A stretch of 33,223 bases of DNA from a virus. Below the pieces are notes generated by a model. That model did not search any database and had not been told where the DNA came from. It worked only from the letters and a program-made list of their open reading frames with translations. The stretch lies in the IMG/VR virus record IMGVR_UViG_3300042328_000040, positions 1-33,223 of that record. One strand, written 5' to 3'. The position numbers and the translations under genes were made by a program. This document shows, one piece after another, positions 13,842 to 22,498 of the stretch (position 1 is the stretch's first letter; each line of letters starts with the position of its first letter).

Positions 13842-16616
13842 ATGGCGATATTTAGAGGTCCAGGAGGTAGTGGTGATGCTACGGCAGATACTTCTAATAA
13901 CTCCATTACAGCTGTTAATGCTGCCAATGCTGCTCAAGCAAGTGCTACAGCTGCTGCTGCTAGTGCTACTTCTGCTAGTAACTCTGCTAGTTCTACAGCA
14001 GGTGATGTAGCTGCTGCTTCTGCATCTGCAACTAGTGCCTCTAACTCAGCCACTACTGCTACTACTAAAGCTTCTGAAGCTAGTACTTCAGCAACTAATG
14101 CTGCTACATCAGCATCTACAGCAACTACCAAAGCAAGTGAAGCAGCTACTAGTGCGTCTAATGCAAGTACTTCTGCAGCTACTGCTACAACAAAGGCAAG
14201 TGAAGCTGCTGCTAGTGCTACCTCTGCTTCTGGTAGTGCTACTACAGCAACTACTAAAGCTAGTGAAGCTTCTACATCAGCTACTAGTGCATCTACTAGT
14301 GCTACAACAGCTACAACAAAAGCAAGTGAAGCAGCTACTAGTGCGTCTAATGCTGCTAGTTCAGCAACAAGTGCTTCAACATCTGCTACTAATGCAGCAT
14401 CTTCAGCTACAGCAGCTAGTGGGTCAGCTACAACAGCTTCTACACAAGCAACTAATGCAGCAGCATCAGCTACTACAGCCTCGACACAAGCCACCAATGC
14501 AGCGGCATCTGCTTCAAGTGCCTCAACATCTGCTGCTACAGCCACAACACAAGCTACTAATGCTAGTTCTAGTGCAAGTGCTGCAAGTGGTTCAGCTACA
14601 ACAGCAACTACACAAGCAGGAATAGCTACTACTAAAGCAGGAGAAGCTTCTACCTCTGCTACTAACGCTGCATCTAGTGCTTCTACTGCTACCACTCAAG
14701 CTACTAATGCTAGTACTAGTGCTACAAGTGCTTCAGGTTCTGCTACAACAGCCACAACTCAGGCAGGTATAGCTACTACTGGAGCAACTACTGCAACTAC
14801 ACAAGCAGGTATTGCTACCACTCAGGCTACTAACGCTGCAACATCTGCTTCTACAGCAACTACACAAGCTGGCATAGCTACTACACAAGCTACTAATTCT
14901 GCTACAAGTGCTGCTGCATCTGCTGCTGCTCGTGATGCTGCCTTAGCTGCTTTAGATTCATTTGATGATAGATATTTAGGTTCTAAGAGTTCAGATCCTA
15001 CTTTAGATAATGATGGTAATGCTTTAGTATCAGGTGCTTTGTATTTTAATACAACTACTAATAGTATGAAAGTATTTGATGGAAGCGTTTGGTTATCTGC
15101 TTATGCTTCTTTGTCAGGTGCTTTATTATCAACAAATAATTTAAATGACCTAACTAGTATATCAACTGCTAGAACTAATCTTGGTTTAGGAACTCTTGCT
15201 ACGCAATCAGGTACTTTTAGTGGAACTTCTAGTGGTACTAATACTGGAGACCAAATTAATATAAGTGGTAATGCTGCAACTGTTACAACTAATGCTAATT
15301 TAACAGGAGATGTTACATCTGTTGGTAATGCAACAACATTATCTGCAAGTGGTGTAACTGCTGGTTCATATACAAATACAAATATTACTGTTGATTCTAA
15401 AGGTAGAGTTACAGCAGCAGCAAATGGTTCTGCTGGAGGAGTTACTAGTGTAACTGCAACATCACCAGTAGTATCTTCAGGTGGTGCTACACCAGCTATA
15501 AGTATGGCAGCAGCTACTACGTCAGTTAGTGGGTATTTAACATCTACTGATTGGAATACATTTAATGGTAAACAACCTGCAGGGTCTTATGTAACAGTAG
15601 GCGGTGCATTAGGTACACCATCAAGCGGTACTTTAACAAACTGCACATTTCCAACGCTTAACCAAAACACCACAGGCAGTTCGGGTTCATGTACTGGTAA
15701 CAGCGCAACGGCTACAACTTTAATTGGTGACCAATCAAATTGGGCATCATACCGTTCAAGTGCCGTGGCAAACATGTTAAGTTGGAAAAATTACGGTAAT
15801 GGTCATATTATATTTGACGCTTCAGCATCAACATCGCCAACTGGAAGTGCGGTAAATAACACAAATGCTCAAATTGCTTGGACAGGAACATATCCTACTT
15901 TAATGGGTTGGAACGGGACTAACACTTATGGTGTTAGGGTTGATTCAGCTAGAATTAGCGATTCAACTTCAGGTTCATCAGCATCATGCACAGGCAACGC
16001 GGCAAGTGCATCATCTGTTGCCGCATCAGGCATTACAGGTCAAACAGGGATGTGGACAAGTGCCGCAAGACCAGGGGCTTATCGTTTATATCGTAATGAT
16101 AGTAATGACCCTTATAATATCCAAACAACTTGGAGTGCGGATGTAAGTGGATATTGGTCTTTGCGTGGATATTATAATGATACCTATCATGCCCCTTGTT
16201 ATGTTGGATATGCTGGATATTCAAACACAGCAGGTTCAGCACCAGCAAATGGAGGCACATCTGCAGCTTGTTCAGGTAATTCAGCAACTGCTACAGCACT
16301 ATCCACAGCTTCAGGTTCAGCACCATCATATTCAGCAAGGGCTTGGGTAAACTTTAACGGTACTGGTACAATTGCTATTCGTGCAAGTGGTAATGTCAGC
16401 TCATTGACAGATAACGGAGTCGGTAATTACACAGTCAATTTTACAACAGCAATGCCTGATGCAAATTATTGCACAACAACTGCATTAAGCAATGCAACTT
16501 ATGCCCCTGTTAATATGATAGGAACATATACAACTACATCAGTACAGTTACAGAATTTTGCTGATACAGTAGCGGCAAGGGATTTTACAACTGTAACTGC
16601 CGCTATACATAGATAA
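13842..16616 (+). CDS. tail fibre protein with Ala/Ser/Thr repeat shaft, 924 aa
   Basis: The N-terminus MAIFRGPGGSGDATAD is that of tail fibres that attach to the tail of many podoviruses. Residues about 29-365 form a shaft of seven-residue Ala/Ser/Thr repeats, often grouped by three with KASEA or QATNA. A segment with SGALYFNTTTNSMKVFDGSVW follows near 395, then repeated strands typical of fibre stems, three copies of a (S/A)C(T/S)GN motif, and a C-terminal receptor-binding part (about 620-924). The last 80 residues contain an AWVNFNGTGT domain shared with the protein at 20229-20990. Base use changes near 15,590, which suggests exchange of the tip. It determines host binding. Confidence 0.88.
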   Translation: MAIFRGPGGSGDATADTSNNSITAVNAANAAQASATAAAASATSASNSASSTAGDVAAASASATSASNSATTATTKASEASTSATNAATSASTATTKASEAATSASNASTSAATATTKASEAAASATSASGSATTATTKASEASTSATSASTSATTATTKASEAATSASNAASSATSASTSATNAASSATAASGSATTASTQATNAAASATTASTQATNAAASASSASTSAATATTQATNASSSASAASGSATTATTQAGIATTKAGEASTSATNAASSASTATTQATNASTSATSASGSATTATTQAGIATTGATTATTQAGIATTQATNAATSASTATTQAGIATTQATNSATSAAASAAARDAALAALDSFDDRYLGSKSSDPTLDNDGNALVSGALYFNTTTNSMKVFDGSVWLSAYASLSGALLSTNNLNDLTSISTARTNLGLGTLATQSGTFSGTSSGTNTGDQINISGNAATVTTNANLTGDVTSVGNATTLSASGVTAGSYTNTNITVDSKGRVTAAANGSAGGVTSVTATSPVVSSGGATPAISMAAATTSVSGYLTSTDWNTFNGKQPAGSYVTVGGALGTPSSGTLTNCTFPTLNQNTTGSSGSCTGNSATATTLIGDQSNWASYRSSAVANMLSWKNYGNGHIIFDASASTSPTGSAVNNTNAQIAWTGTYPTLMGWNGTNTYGVRVDSARISDSTSGSSASCTGNAASASSVAASGITGQTGMWTSAARPGAYRLYRNDSNDPYNIQTTWSADVSGYWSLRGYYNDTYHAPCYVGYAGYSNTAGSAPANGGTSAACSGNSATATALSTASGSAPSYSARAWVNFNGTGTIAIRASGNVSSLTDNGVGNYTVNFTTAMPDANYCTTTALSNATYAPVNMIGTYTTTSVQLQNFADTVAARDFTTVTAAIHR
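13926..14930 (+). repeat. tandem repeats encoding the fibre shaft
   Basis: About 1 kb of degenerate tandem 21-base (seven-codon) units rich in GCT, GCA, ACT and AGT codons. Some units group into 63-base blocks, for example around ACTAAAGCAAGTGAAGC. Such DNA can gain or lose units by slippage. The repeats create long artificial open frames on the other strand. Confidence 0.85.
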
Positions 16617-16664
16617 TGTTTGGCATAGCAGCATTTTTATAAATAATAACAAGCGAATGTATTA

Positions 16665-16871
16665 ATGATAAATATAGACCCAGTTGAATATGGCAAACTA
16701 ATCTCAAAGGTAGATTCCCTTGAGAAAAAGATTGACAAGATGGAGTGTGCTCTTGATGAACTACTTGCCTTAGCCAACAAGGGTCGTGGTGGCTTTTGGA
16801 TGGGTATGATGATTGCATCTCTTGTAGGAGCTATTATTTCTTATGTATCTCGTGCTTTTGTAGGACACTAG
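16665..16871 (+). CDS. small membrane protein, holin or lysis accessory, 68 aa
   Basis: A helical amphipathic N-terminus (KLISKVDSLEKKIDKMECALDEL) likely forms a coiled coil. A Gly-Arg hinge and one membrane segment (about 44-63, WMGMMIASLVGAIISYV) follow. The design resembles XhlA-type lysis proteins, which help holins at the inner membrane. It stands directly before the endolysin. The RBS is weak. The start was chosen as the first ATG. Confidence 0.6.
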   Translation: MINIDPVEYGKLISKVDSLEKKIDKMECALDELLALANKGRGGFWMGMMIASLVGAIISYVSRAFVGH

Positions 16872-17288
16872 ATGCAACTGACACCTCACTTCTCTCTTGC
16901 TGAACTTACAGTTACTAATACTAAAATAGATAACACACCATCTAAAGAAGTAATAGAAGTCTTACGCACAACTGCTTTTTATATGGAGAAAGTGAGAGAG
17001 ATACTAGGCAATGTGGCTATCACTATCAATAGTGGTTATCGCAGTCCTGATGTCAATCGTCAAGTAGGTGGCACTAGCAACTCGTCACATACTTATGGGT
17101 ATGCTGTAGACTTCACAGCCTATGGTCATACTCCACTTACTATATCTAATATCTTAAGTAAAAGTAATCTTAAGTTTGACCAATTGATTTATGAAAAGAC
17201 TTGGGTTCATATATCCTTTGATCCTCGTATGCGTGGGAATATTCTCACACTCAAGGGCAAAGGCAAATACGTAAAGGGGATTGTATAA
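16872..17288 (+). CDS. endolysin, M15-type D-Ala peptidase, 138 aa
   Basis: The N-terminus (MQLTPHFSLAELTVTNT) and the motifs S54-GYRSP, H73-x6-D80 (HTYGYAVD) and WVH113 are the zinc site and signature of peptidase family M15 enzymes, which cut the D-Ala-containing cross-links of peptidoglycan. It would degrade the cell wall at lysis. There is no signal peptide, so a holin should release it. It lies between two small membrane proteins and its end overlaps the next start by one base. Confidence 0.88.
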   Translation: MQLTPHFSLAELTVTNTKIDNTPSKEVIEVLRTTAFYMEKVREILGNVAITINSGYRSPDVNRQVGGTSNSSHTYGYAVDFTAYGHTPLTISNILSKSNLKFDQLIYEKTWVHISFDPRMRGNILTLKGKGKYVKGIV

Positions 17289-17662
17289 TGTGGTCTGTTT
17301 TATTTCCAGCTCTACTGCCAGCTTTAACAGATGGTGTTCGTGGTATCTTTGCTAAGTTTACAAAAGGTGCAGGAGGTAATCCTGTCAATGTAGCTGAACG
17401 CATACAACTCATGCAAGCAGAGACAGCTCGTCTACAAGCACTAGCAGAGATAGATAAACCAGCAGGTGAACCTTCTATCTGGGTTACTAACTTAAGATCT
17501 AGCTTTAGGTATATTGCAATTATCATTATTTGGTTAGCTACAGTAAGTGCAGTATTTACTCCTTCAGTAGCTGAACCTATTACTCTAATTCTATTAGATT
17601 TAAGTGGTGCGTGTATGAGCTTCGTTATCGGTGAGCGTATGTATCTTACTTTAAGGAAATAA
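17288..17662 (+). CDS. holin-like membrane protein, 124 aa
   Basis: An N-terminal amphipathic or membrane segment (MWSVLFPALLPALTDGVRG) is followed by a helical AERIQLMQAETARLQAL part, then W-x-TNLRSSFRYIAIIIIWLA with a membrane helix and a second one near residues 93-112. This layout resembles the three-helix GTA-type holins found beside M15 endolysins. TAATG coupling to the endolysin supports a lysis function: it would form the hole that lets the endolysin reach the wall. Confidence 0.7.
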   Translation: MWSVLFPALLPALTDGVRGIFAKFTKGAGGNPVNVAERIQLMQAETARLQALAEIDKPAGEPSIWVTNLRSSFRYIAIIIIWLATVSAVFTPSVAEPITLILLDLSGACMSFVIGERMYLTLRK

Positions 17663-17663
17663 T

Positions 17664-17936
17664 ATGCCAATCAAAAAAGGACAAGAAACTTTTGCTGGGT
17701 ACAATAAACCTAAACGTACTCCAGGTCATCCAACTAAATCTCATGCTGTATTAGCAAAAGAAGGAGATAAAGAGAAACTAATTCGCTTTGGACAACAAGG
17801 TGTTAGTGGTGCTGGATCTAACCCTAGTACTCCTTCTGAGAAAGCTAGGCAAAAGTCATTCAAAGCTCGTCATGCATCTAACATTGCTAAGGGTAAAATG
17901 TCTGCAGCATACTGGGCTGATAAAGTCAAGTGGTAA
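17664..17936 (+). CDS. conserved small basic phage protein, 90 aa
   Basis: Very basic, with KRTPGHPTKSHAVLAKEG, KLIRFGQQGVSGAG and a C-terminal ARHASNIAKGKMSAAYWADK segment. This combination recurs in many phage genomes near head and tail genes, without a known function. The basic character suggests nucleic acid contact or a virion role. Start ATG 17664 follows TTAAGGAAATA, 2 bases after the holin-like stop. Confidence 0.7.
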   Translation: MPIKKGQETFAGYNKPKRTPGHPTKSHAVLAKEGDKEKLIRFGQQGVSGAGSNPSTPSEKARQKSFKARHASNIAKGKMSAAYWADKVKW

Positions 17937-17944
17937 TAAATACC

Positions 17945-17973
17945 TTGACAAACAAAGTCTATTGTGGTATAAT
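17945..17973 (+). promoter_or_regulatory. internal sigma70 promoter before the tail genes
   Basis: TTGACA (17945-17950), 17 bases, TATAAT (17968-17973), with TGG before the -10, is essentially consensus. It would drive the tail tube and internal virion genes from 17999 to 26742. Confidence 0.9.
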
Positions 17974-17998
17974 TGTATTATAATTAAGGGATTTTAAA

Positions 17999-18640
17999 TT
18001 GACATACTTAGAATGTGTAAATAGAGTTTTAAGACGACTTCGTGAGAATGAGGTTACTACTGTCAATGAAACTCCATACTCCAAACTAATAGGAGATTTA
18101 GTTAATGTAGTGAAAGTAGAGGTAGAAGACTCATGGGATTGGTCTGCTCTTCGTACAACACTTACAGCAACTACTACTGCTACTTTATTTAACTATGTAT
18201 TAACTGGTTCAGGTACTCGTCTTCGTGTTCTTGATATCATTAATGATACAGATAACTTTTTTATTGAGCAACGTGGAACTCGTTGGTTTGATGAACAGTT
18301 TCTAATTAATGTAGAGCAAGTAGGTTCTCCTTTATACTACAACTTTAATGGTGTAGATAGTAATGGTGATACTCAAGTAGATTTCTTTCCTATTCCAGAT
18401 GGTACATATAACATACGTTTAAACGTTATCTTACCTCAAGCAGAACTTGTAGCAGACTCAACTCAGATACAAATACCAGCTCTCCTTCTAGTAGAAGGTG
18501 CATTAGCTCGTGCTATTAGTGAGCGTGGTGATGATGGTGGTTATGCTGAACAAGAGCAACGTTATCGTTCTATGGCTTCAGATCTAATTGCTCTTGAGTC
18601 TAGTCAACGTCTTGATGAAATGGTTTGGACAGCACAATAA
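17999..18640 (+). CDS. tail tubular protein A-like, 213 aa, TTG start
   Basis: Resembles T7 gp11-type tail tubular protein A: it opens TYLECVNRVLRRLRE, has a VEDSWDWSALRTTLTATT segment, a WFDEQFL middle and an ALLLVEGALARAISERGDDG helix near the end. It would form the ring below the portal. The frame starts with TTG 17999, with AAGGG about 8 bases upstream. The nearby ATG (18014) is in another frame. It is the first gene behind the promoter at 17945. Confidence 0.85.
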   Translation: MTYLECVNRVLRRLRENEVTTVNETPYSKLIGDLVNVVKVEVEDSWDWSALRTTLTATTTATLFNYVLTGSGTRLRVLDIINDTDNFFIEQRGTRWFDEQFLINVEQVGSPLYYNFNGVDSNGDTQVDFFPIPDGTYNIRLNVILPQAELVADSTQIQIPALLLVEGALARAISERGDDGGYAEQEQRYRSMASDLIALESSQRLDEMVWTAQ

Positions 18641-20229
18641 TGGCAGGTCAATTAAAAGCTCTTAGCAATGCGTCACTTGGCTTTCTTGGGTTAAACACTC
18701 AAGAGAGTGGTGTGACATTAGAGAGTGGGTATGCCACTAAAGCTACTAACTGTATCATAGATAAGTTTGGTCGTTTAGGTAGTCGTAGAGGTTGGACTGC
18801 TGTTACTACAAACAATGGTACACTAGGTGATACAGATAAGATAGAAGCTCTATATGAGTTCTTTAATTCTGATCAAACAACTACCTTCTTATCTGCTGGT
18901 GCACTTAAGTTATTCTCGGGCACTACTACTCTTACAGAGATGCCTGTTAAACAAGCAGATCAAACTACAAACCTAACTATTACTTTTACTGGTAATAGAT
19001 GGCAGTTCTCTCAACTACAAGAGGGAGCAGGTTATGGTAGTTCTATATATGGCTTTGCTGCACAGAAGGGTAATCCTCTTTTAGTGTATCGTAAAACAAA
19101 TCATACTGGAGCTTACATATTCCAACGAGTAGGTGATTATGGTACTAAACCTACAGGTGTAACTACCTTTGATCCAGATTGCACTCATACTGCATTTGGT
19201 CGTCAATGGGTAGCAGGTGTAACTGGAGCCAAGACTACTGTATTCTATAGTCAGTTATTAGATGGTGCTTTATTTACAGGTACAGGTTCAGGACTACTAG
19301 ATATAGAGACTGTTGTTGGTGGTAGTGATGAGATTGTTGCTATATCTTCACACAATGGCTTTCTTATTATATTCTGTCAAAAGAGTATAGTTGTTTATGC
19401 AAATCCAGATGATCCTTCTAATCTTACTCTATCTGATGTAATTACTGGTGTTGGTTGTATTGCTCGAGACACTGTTCAACAAACAGGCACTGATTTAATA
19501 TTCCTTAGTCATAGTGGTATTCGTAGTTTAAATCGAGTAGTACAAGACAAGAGTATGCCTATGCGTGACTTGTCTATGAACATTCGAGATGACTTAGTTA
19601 CATATGTTGGTGGTGAAGTATTAGATAATATTAAGAGTGTTTACTTTGAGAGAGATGCTTTCTATCTCTTAGTACTCCCTTCTCTAAAACAATCTTTTTA
19701 CTTTGACTTGCGTCAAACATTAGATAATGGTGCTGCTCGTGTAACTACATGGGAAGGCTTTATACCATCATCACTTTGTAATACTAAAGACAATAATCTA
19801 TATCTAGGAATGCCTGGACGTATTGGTAAATATACTGGGTATACAGATAATGGTAGTACATATCGTTTAGAGTACTACACTTCTAACATTGATGCTGGTG
19901 AACCATTTAGTCTTAAGTTCTTAAAGAAAGCAAGTGTAGTTGTAATTGCTTCAGGTACTCAAGATATTGTATTTAAATATGGGTTTGACTATCAAAATGT
20001 ATACTCAAGTAGAACGTACACAAAAGACTTTGTAGGTGGTACAGCTGAGTATAATATCTCTGAATATAATATAGGTGAGTTTACTGCTGGTAGTGCTATT
20101 CAAGATATTACTATGCACCTAGGCGGTTCAGGTAAAATATTACAATTTGGTGTTGAAGTTCCAATTGAAGGTGCACCAGTTAGCTTACAACAACTAACAA
20201 TCTATTTGAAAACAGGGAAAATGGTATAA
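18640..20229 (+). CDS. tail tubular protein B-like (nozzle), 529 aa
   Basis: Follows tail tubular protein A with a TAATG overlap, which decides the start at 18640. Opening LSNASLGFLGLNTQESGV, then YATKATNCIIDKFGRLGSRRGW is typical for podovirus gp12-type nozzle proteins. The remainder is rich in beta strands, in line with a propeller and nozzle. It would extend the tail tube and close it before ejection. Confidence 0.85.
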   Translation: MAGQLKALSNASLGFLGLNTQESGVTLESGYATKATNCIIDKFGRLGSRRGWTAVTTNNGTLGDTDKIEALYEFFNSDQTTTFLSAGALKLFSGTTTLTEMPVKQADQTTNLTITFTGNRWQFSQLQEGAGYGSSIYGFAAQKGNPLLVYRKTNHTGAYIFQRVGDYGTKPTGVTTFDPDCTHTAFGRQWVAGVTGAKTTVFYSQLLDGALFTGTGSGLLDIETVVGGSDEIVAISSHNGFLIIFCQKSIVVYANPDDPSNLTLSDVITGVGCIARDTVQQTGTDLIFLSHSGIRSLNRVVQDKSMPMRDLSMNIRDDLVTYVGGEVLDNIKSVYFERDAFYLLVLPSLKQSFYFDLRQTLDNGAARVTTWEGFIPSSLCNTKDNNLYLGMPGRIGKYTGYTDNGSTYRLEYYTSNIDAGEPFSLKFLKKASVVVIASGTQDIVFKYGFDYQNVYSSRTYTKDFVGGTAEYNISEYNIGEFTAGSAIQDITMHLGGSGKILQFGVEVPIEGAPVSLQQLTIYLKTGKMV

Positions 20230-20990
20230 TGGCAAACTACGTCAAAGCAACGAACTTCTTTACAAAGGATGCCTTGCTTACAGGTAATCCTAATAAGATT
20301 ATTAAAGGTAGTGAGATTGATGCTGAGTATAATGCTATTGCAACAGCTATAGCTAGTAAAGCAGATACGACCTCTCCTACATTTACAGGGACACCTATTG
20401 CTCCAACAGCTACCGCTGGGAATAATTCAACACAGATAGCAACTACAGCTTATGTGGCGACTGCTATAGGTACTCCAGGAACAATGGCAGCACAGAATGC
20501 TAATGCTGTAGCAATTACTGGTGGTACTGTTGCTGGTGTAACTGTTGCTGGAACTTTTACTGGAAACATTACAGGAAATGTCACAGGAAATGCAACTGGT
20601 TCTTCAGGTTCTTGTACAGGCAATGCAGCTACAGCTACAAAGTTATCAACTGCAAGTGGTTCAGCATTATCATATTCAGCTAGGGCATGGGTTAATTTTA
20701 ACGGAACTGGTACAGTAGCAATTAGAGCAAGCGGTAATGTTAGTTCTATTACAGATAATGGTACAGGCGATTATACTGTTAATTTTACAACAGCTATGAT
20801 AGATGAAAATTATGCAATGGTATCTAGTGGCGGAGGAGATGCATCCGATAATAGACCAGACCCAATTGGAACAAATACAACAACAGCCCCTACTGCTAAT
20901 GCAATCAGATTAATCCAATGGTATATGACAGGAACAACAGGTCAAGCACCTCTTGATGGCACTTGGAATAATATAGTAATTTTAAGATAA
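20229..20990 (+). CDS. second tail fibre/tip protein, 253 aa
   Basis: Residues 30-80 show IDAEYNAIATAIASKADTTSP and a FTGTP-type segment common in fibre proteins. SCTGNAATATKL follows near residue 135, then an AWVNFNGTGTVAIRASGN domain that matches the fibre at 13842-16616. The N-terminus lacks the fibre anchor, so it may be a separate tip or a domain attached to the nozzle region. It starts with a one-base overlap with the nozzle gene. Confidence 0.75.
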   Translation: MANYVKATNFFTKDALLTGNPNKIIKGSEIDAEYNAIATAIASKADTTSPTFTGTPIAPTATAGNNSTQIATTAYVATAIGTPGTMAAQNANAVAITGGTVAGVTVAGTFTGNITGNVTGNATGSSGSCTGNAATATKLSTASGSALSYSARAWVNFNGTGTVAIRASGNVSSITDNGTGDYTVNFTTAMIDENYAMVSSGGGDASDNRPDPIGTNTTTAPTANAIRLIQWYMTGTTGQAPLDGTWNNIVILR

Positions 20991-20999
20991 GGAAAAATT

Positions 21000-21194
21000 A
21001 TGAAAAGAATTATATATAAAACAATAGATGGTGGAGTAGCAGTAATAGTTCCTACACTTGAATATTTAGAAACACATACAATAGAAGAATTAGCAGCAAA
21101 AGATGTACCTGCTGGTGCAGAGTTTCAAATTGTAGATGTGACTGACATTCCAGAAGACAGGACATTCCGTAACGCTTGGGAGTATTCAGCATGA
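21000..21194 (+). CDS. small tail-region protein, 64 aa
   Basis: An acidic protein that opens with basic MKRIIYK and ends VPAGAEFQIVDVTDIPEDRT followed by FRNAWEYSA. This ending is frequent in small proteins encoded next to phage tail fibres, some of which are thought to assist fibre assembly. AAGGAAAAATT precedes the ATG. The stop overlaps the next start as ATGA. Confidence 0.65.
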   Translation: MKRIIYKTIDGGVAVIVPTLEYLETHTIEELAAKDVPAGAEFQIVDVTDIPEDRTFRNAWEYSA

Positions 21195-21415
21195 TTACTA
21201 TTAATATAAATAAAGCCAAAGAAATTACTAAAGCAAGATTACGCACAGAGCGTGAGCCATTACTTGTTGCACAAGATGTAGCATTTCAACGTGCATTAGA
21301 AAGTGGTGCGGATACTGCTGGTATTGTAGCTGAAAAACAACGCTTGCGTGATATTACTAAAGTAGTGGATACCTTAACAACAGTAGATGAATTAAAAACA
21401 ATTACAGTTAGCTAA
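21191..21415 (+). CDS. small tail-region protein, 74 aa
   Basis: Helical and charged: INKAKEITKARLRTEREPLL, VAFQRALESGADT, KQRLRDITK and a C-terminal TVDELKTI. This pattern (KAKEI..R..R.PLL..D..F..A) is common in proteins downstream of phage tail fibres, possibly assembly helpers. ATG 21191 gives the ATGA overlap and has GGGAG upstream. A five-codon longer form lacks support. Confidence 0.65.
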   Translation: MITININKAKEITKARLRTEREPLLVAQDVAFQRALESGADTAGIVAEKQRLRDITKVVDTLTTVDELKTITVS

Positions 21416-21705
21416 TGAAACATCCAGTATTAGTTAAAAAAGACTATACAATTTACTTTGAATATGTTGATGACTTTATAGCTGTACATTGTGATGTGCA
21501 TAGGTGGAATAAAGAAGTAAAGCAAAATTGGTTAAGAGATAGTTTTTATTTGTTTGCATTACAAGAAAAACGTATATTTGCTTTTGTAGATAAAACTAAT
21601 ACTAAGCTCTATAAGTTTACAAAGATGAATGGGTTTAATGTGTTTAAAGATGAAGTATCTACAGAAGATGGGAATAAGATAATGTTTATATGGGGTAAAA
21701 TATAA
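21415..21705 (+). CDS. GNAT-like small protein, 96 aa
   Basis: The segment IAVHCDVHRWNKEVKQNW, the strand RIFAFVDKTN and the C-terminal TKLYKFTKMNGF with a closing strand IMFIWGK resemble the short GNAT-fold proteins that podoviruses carry beside internal virion protein genes (T7 gp13 is one with this type of fold). Full acetyl-CoA loop residues are not visible, so an enzymatic role is uncertain. Its start and stop each share one base with neighbours. Confidence 0.55.
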   Translation: MKHPVLVKKDYTIYFEYVDDFIAVHCDVHRWNKEVKQNWLRDSFYLFALQEKRIFAFVDKTNTKLYKFTKMNGFNVFKDEVSTEDGNKIMFIWGKI

Positions 21706-22487
21706 TGGGAAAGCTTGTTAGTGGAGTAACAAATTTATTTGGAGGTAAGAAGGTTGATACCTCTCAAGCAGCTTTTAAACCTTATGCTTTAACAACTCCA
21801 GGTGGTAGTAGCTACTTTGATACTGCTAAAGGTACTGGTGGTATTAATCTATCTCCTGATCTGCAAAGCATGTGGGATTCCTACATTGGAGGAGCACAGG
21901 GAGCTTTACCTTCAGAAGAACAGATGCAAGCTGCAGGTACAGTATCAGATTATGGTATGGGTTTGTGGGATAGAGCAGCTAACTTAGATACTCAAGGTAT
22001 TACTAAAGACTACTTAGGTAAGCAGATGGCTCTTCTAGAACCAGGTCGAGCTCAAGAGTCTAGTCGTTTAAATGATTTAATGTTTAGTGGTGGTACTTTA
22101 GGTCAAGGTGTAGGTATGGGTGGTGGTTATGTTAACCCACAACAATATGCTTTAGCTATGGCTCGTGAACAACAGAATGCTGGGTTAGCTACAGCAGCTG
22201 AAGATAGAACTAGAACCATGCAGAATGAGGACTTACAACGTGCTCTTGGATTCTATGGTATGGGTCAAGAACTTAAATACCAACCTTATAAACAATCTGC
22301 TGATATCTTAGGGTATGGTACTGAGTTACAGAACTTAGCTATGCCAGCGTTACAATATGGTATTCAGTCAGGTCAAGCTTCTGCTTCAGCTGGTGCTAAT
22401 ATGGCACAATTACAACAAAAAGCTAGAGATTCTAATATGTCCTTCTGGGGTGGTTTACTCACAGGTGGCATGAATAAATTTGGATAA
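21705..22487 (+). CDS. internal virion / DNA ejection protein, 260 aa
   Basis: Opens MGKLVSGVTNLFGGKKVD. It has Gly/Gln/Ala-rich helical regions (GQGVGMGGGYVNPQQYALA near 138-156) and a C-terminal SFWGGLLTGGMNKFG. This composition, an N-terminal Gly-rich membrane-like start, and position before two larger internal proteins fit podovirus ejection proteins packed in the head and released into the cell envelope. There is no catalytic motif. Confidence 0.7.
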   Translation: MGKLVSGVTNLFGGKKVDTSQAAFKPYALTTPGGSSYFDTAKGTGGINLSPDLQSMWDSYIGGAQGALPSEEQMQAAGTVSDYGMGLWDRAANLDTQGITKDYLGKQMALLEPGRAQESSRLNDLMFSGGTLGQGVGMGGGYVNPQQYALAMAREQQNAGLATAAEDRTRTMQNEDLQRALGFYGMGQELKYQPYKQSADILGYGTELQNLAMPALQYGIQSGQASASAGANMAQLQQKARDSNMSFWGGLLTGGMNKFG

Positions 22488-22498
22488 TAGGATAAATT

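Noticed and set aside
13934-14695. A 253-codon open frame on the minus strand rich in Val, Ala and Leu
   Set aside because: It is the antisense of the fibre shaft repeats. GCT/ACT-type codons read backwards give few stops, and no RBS or operon context supports it.
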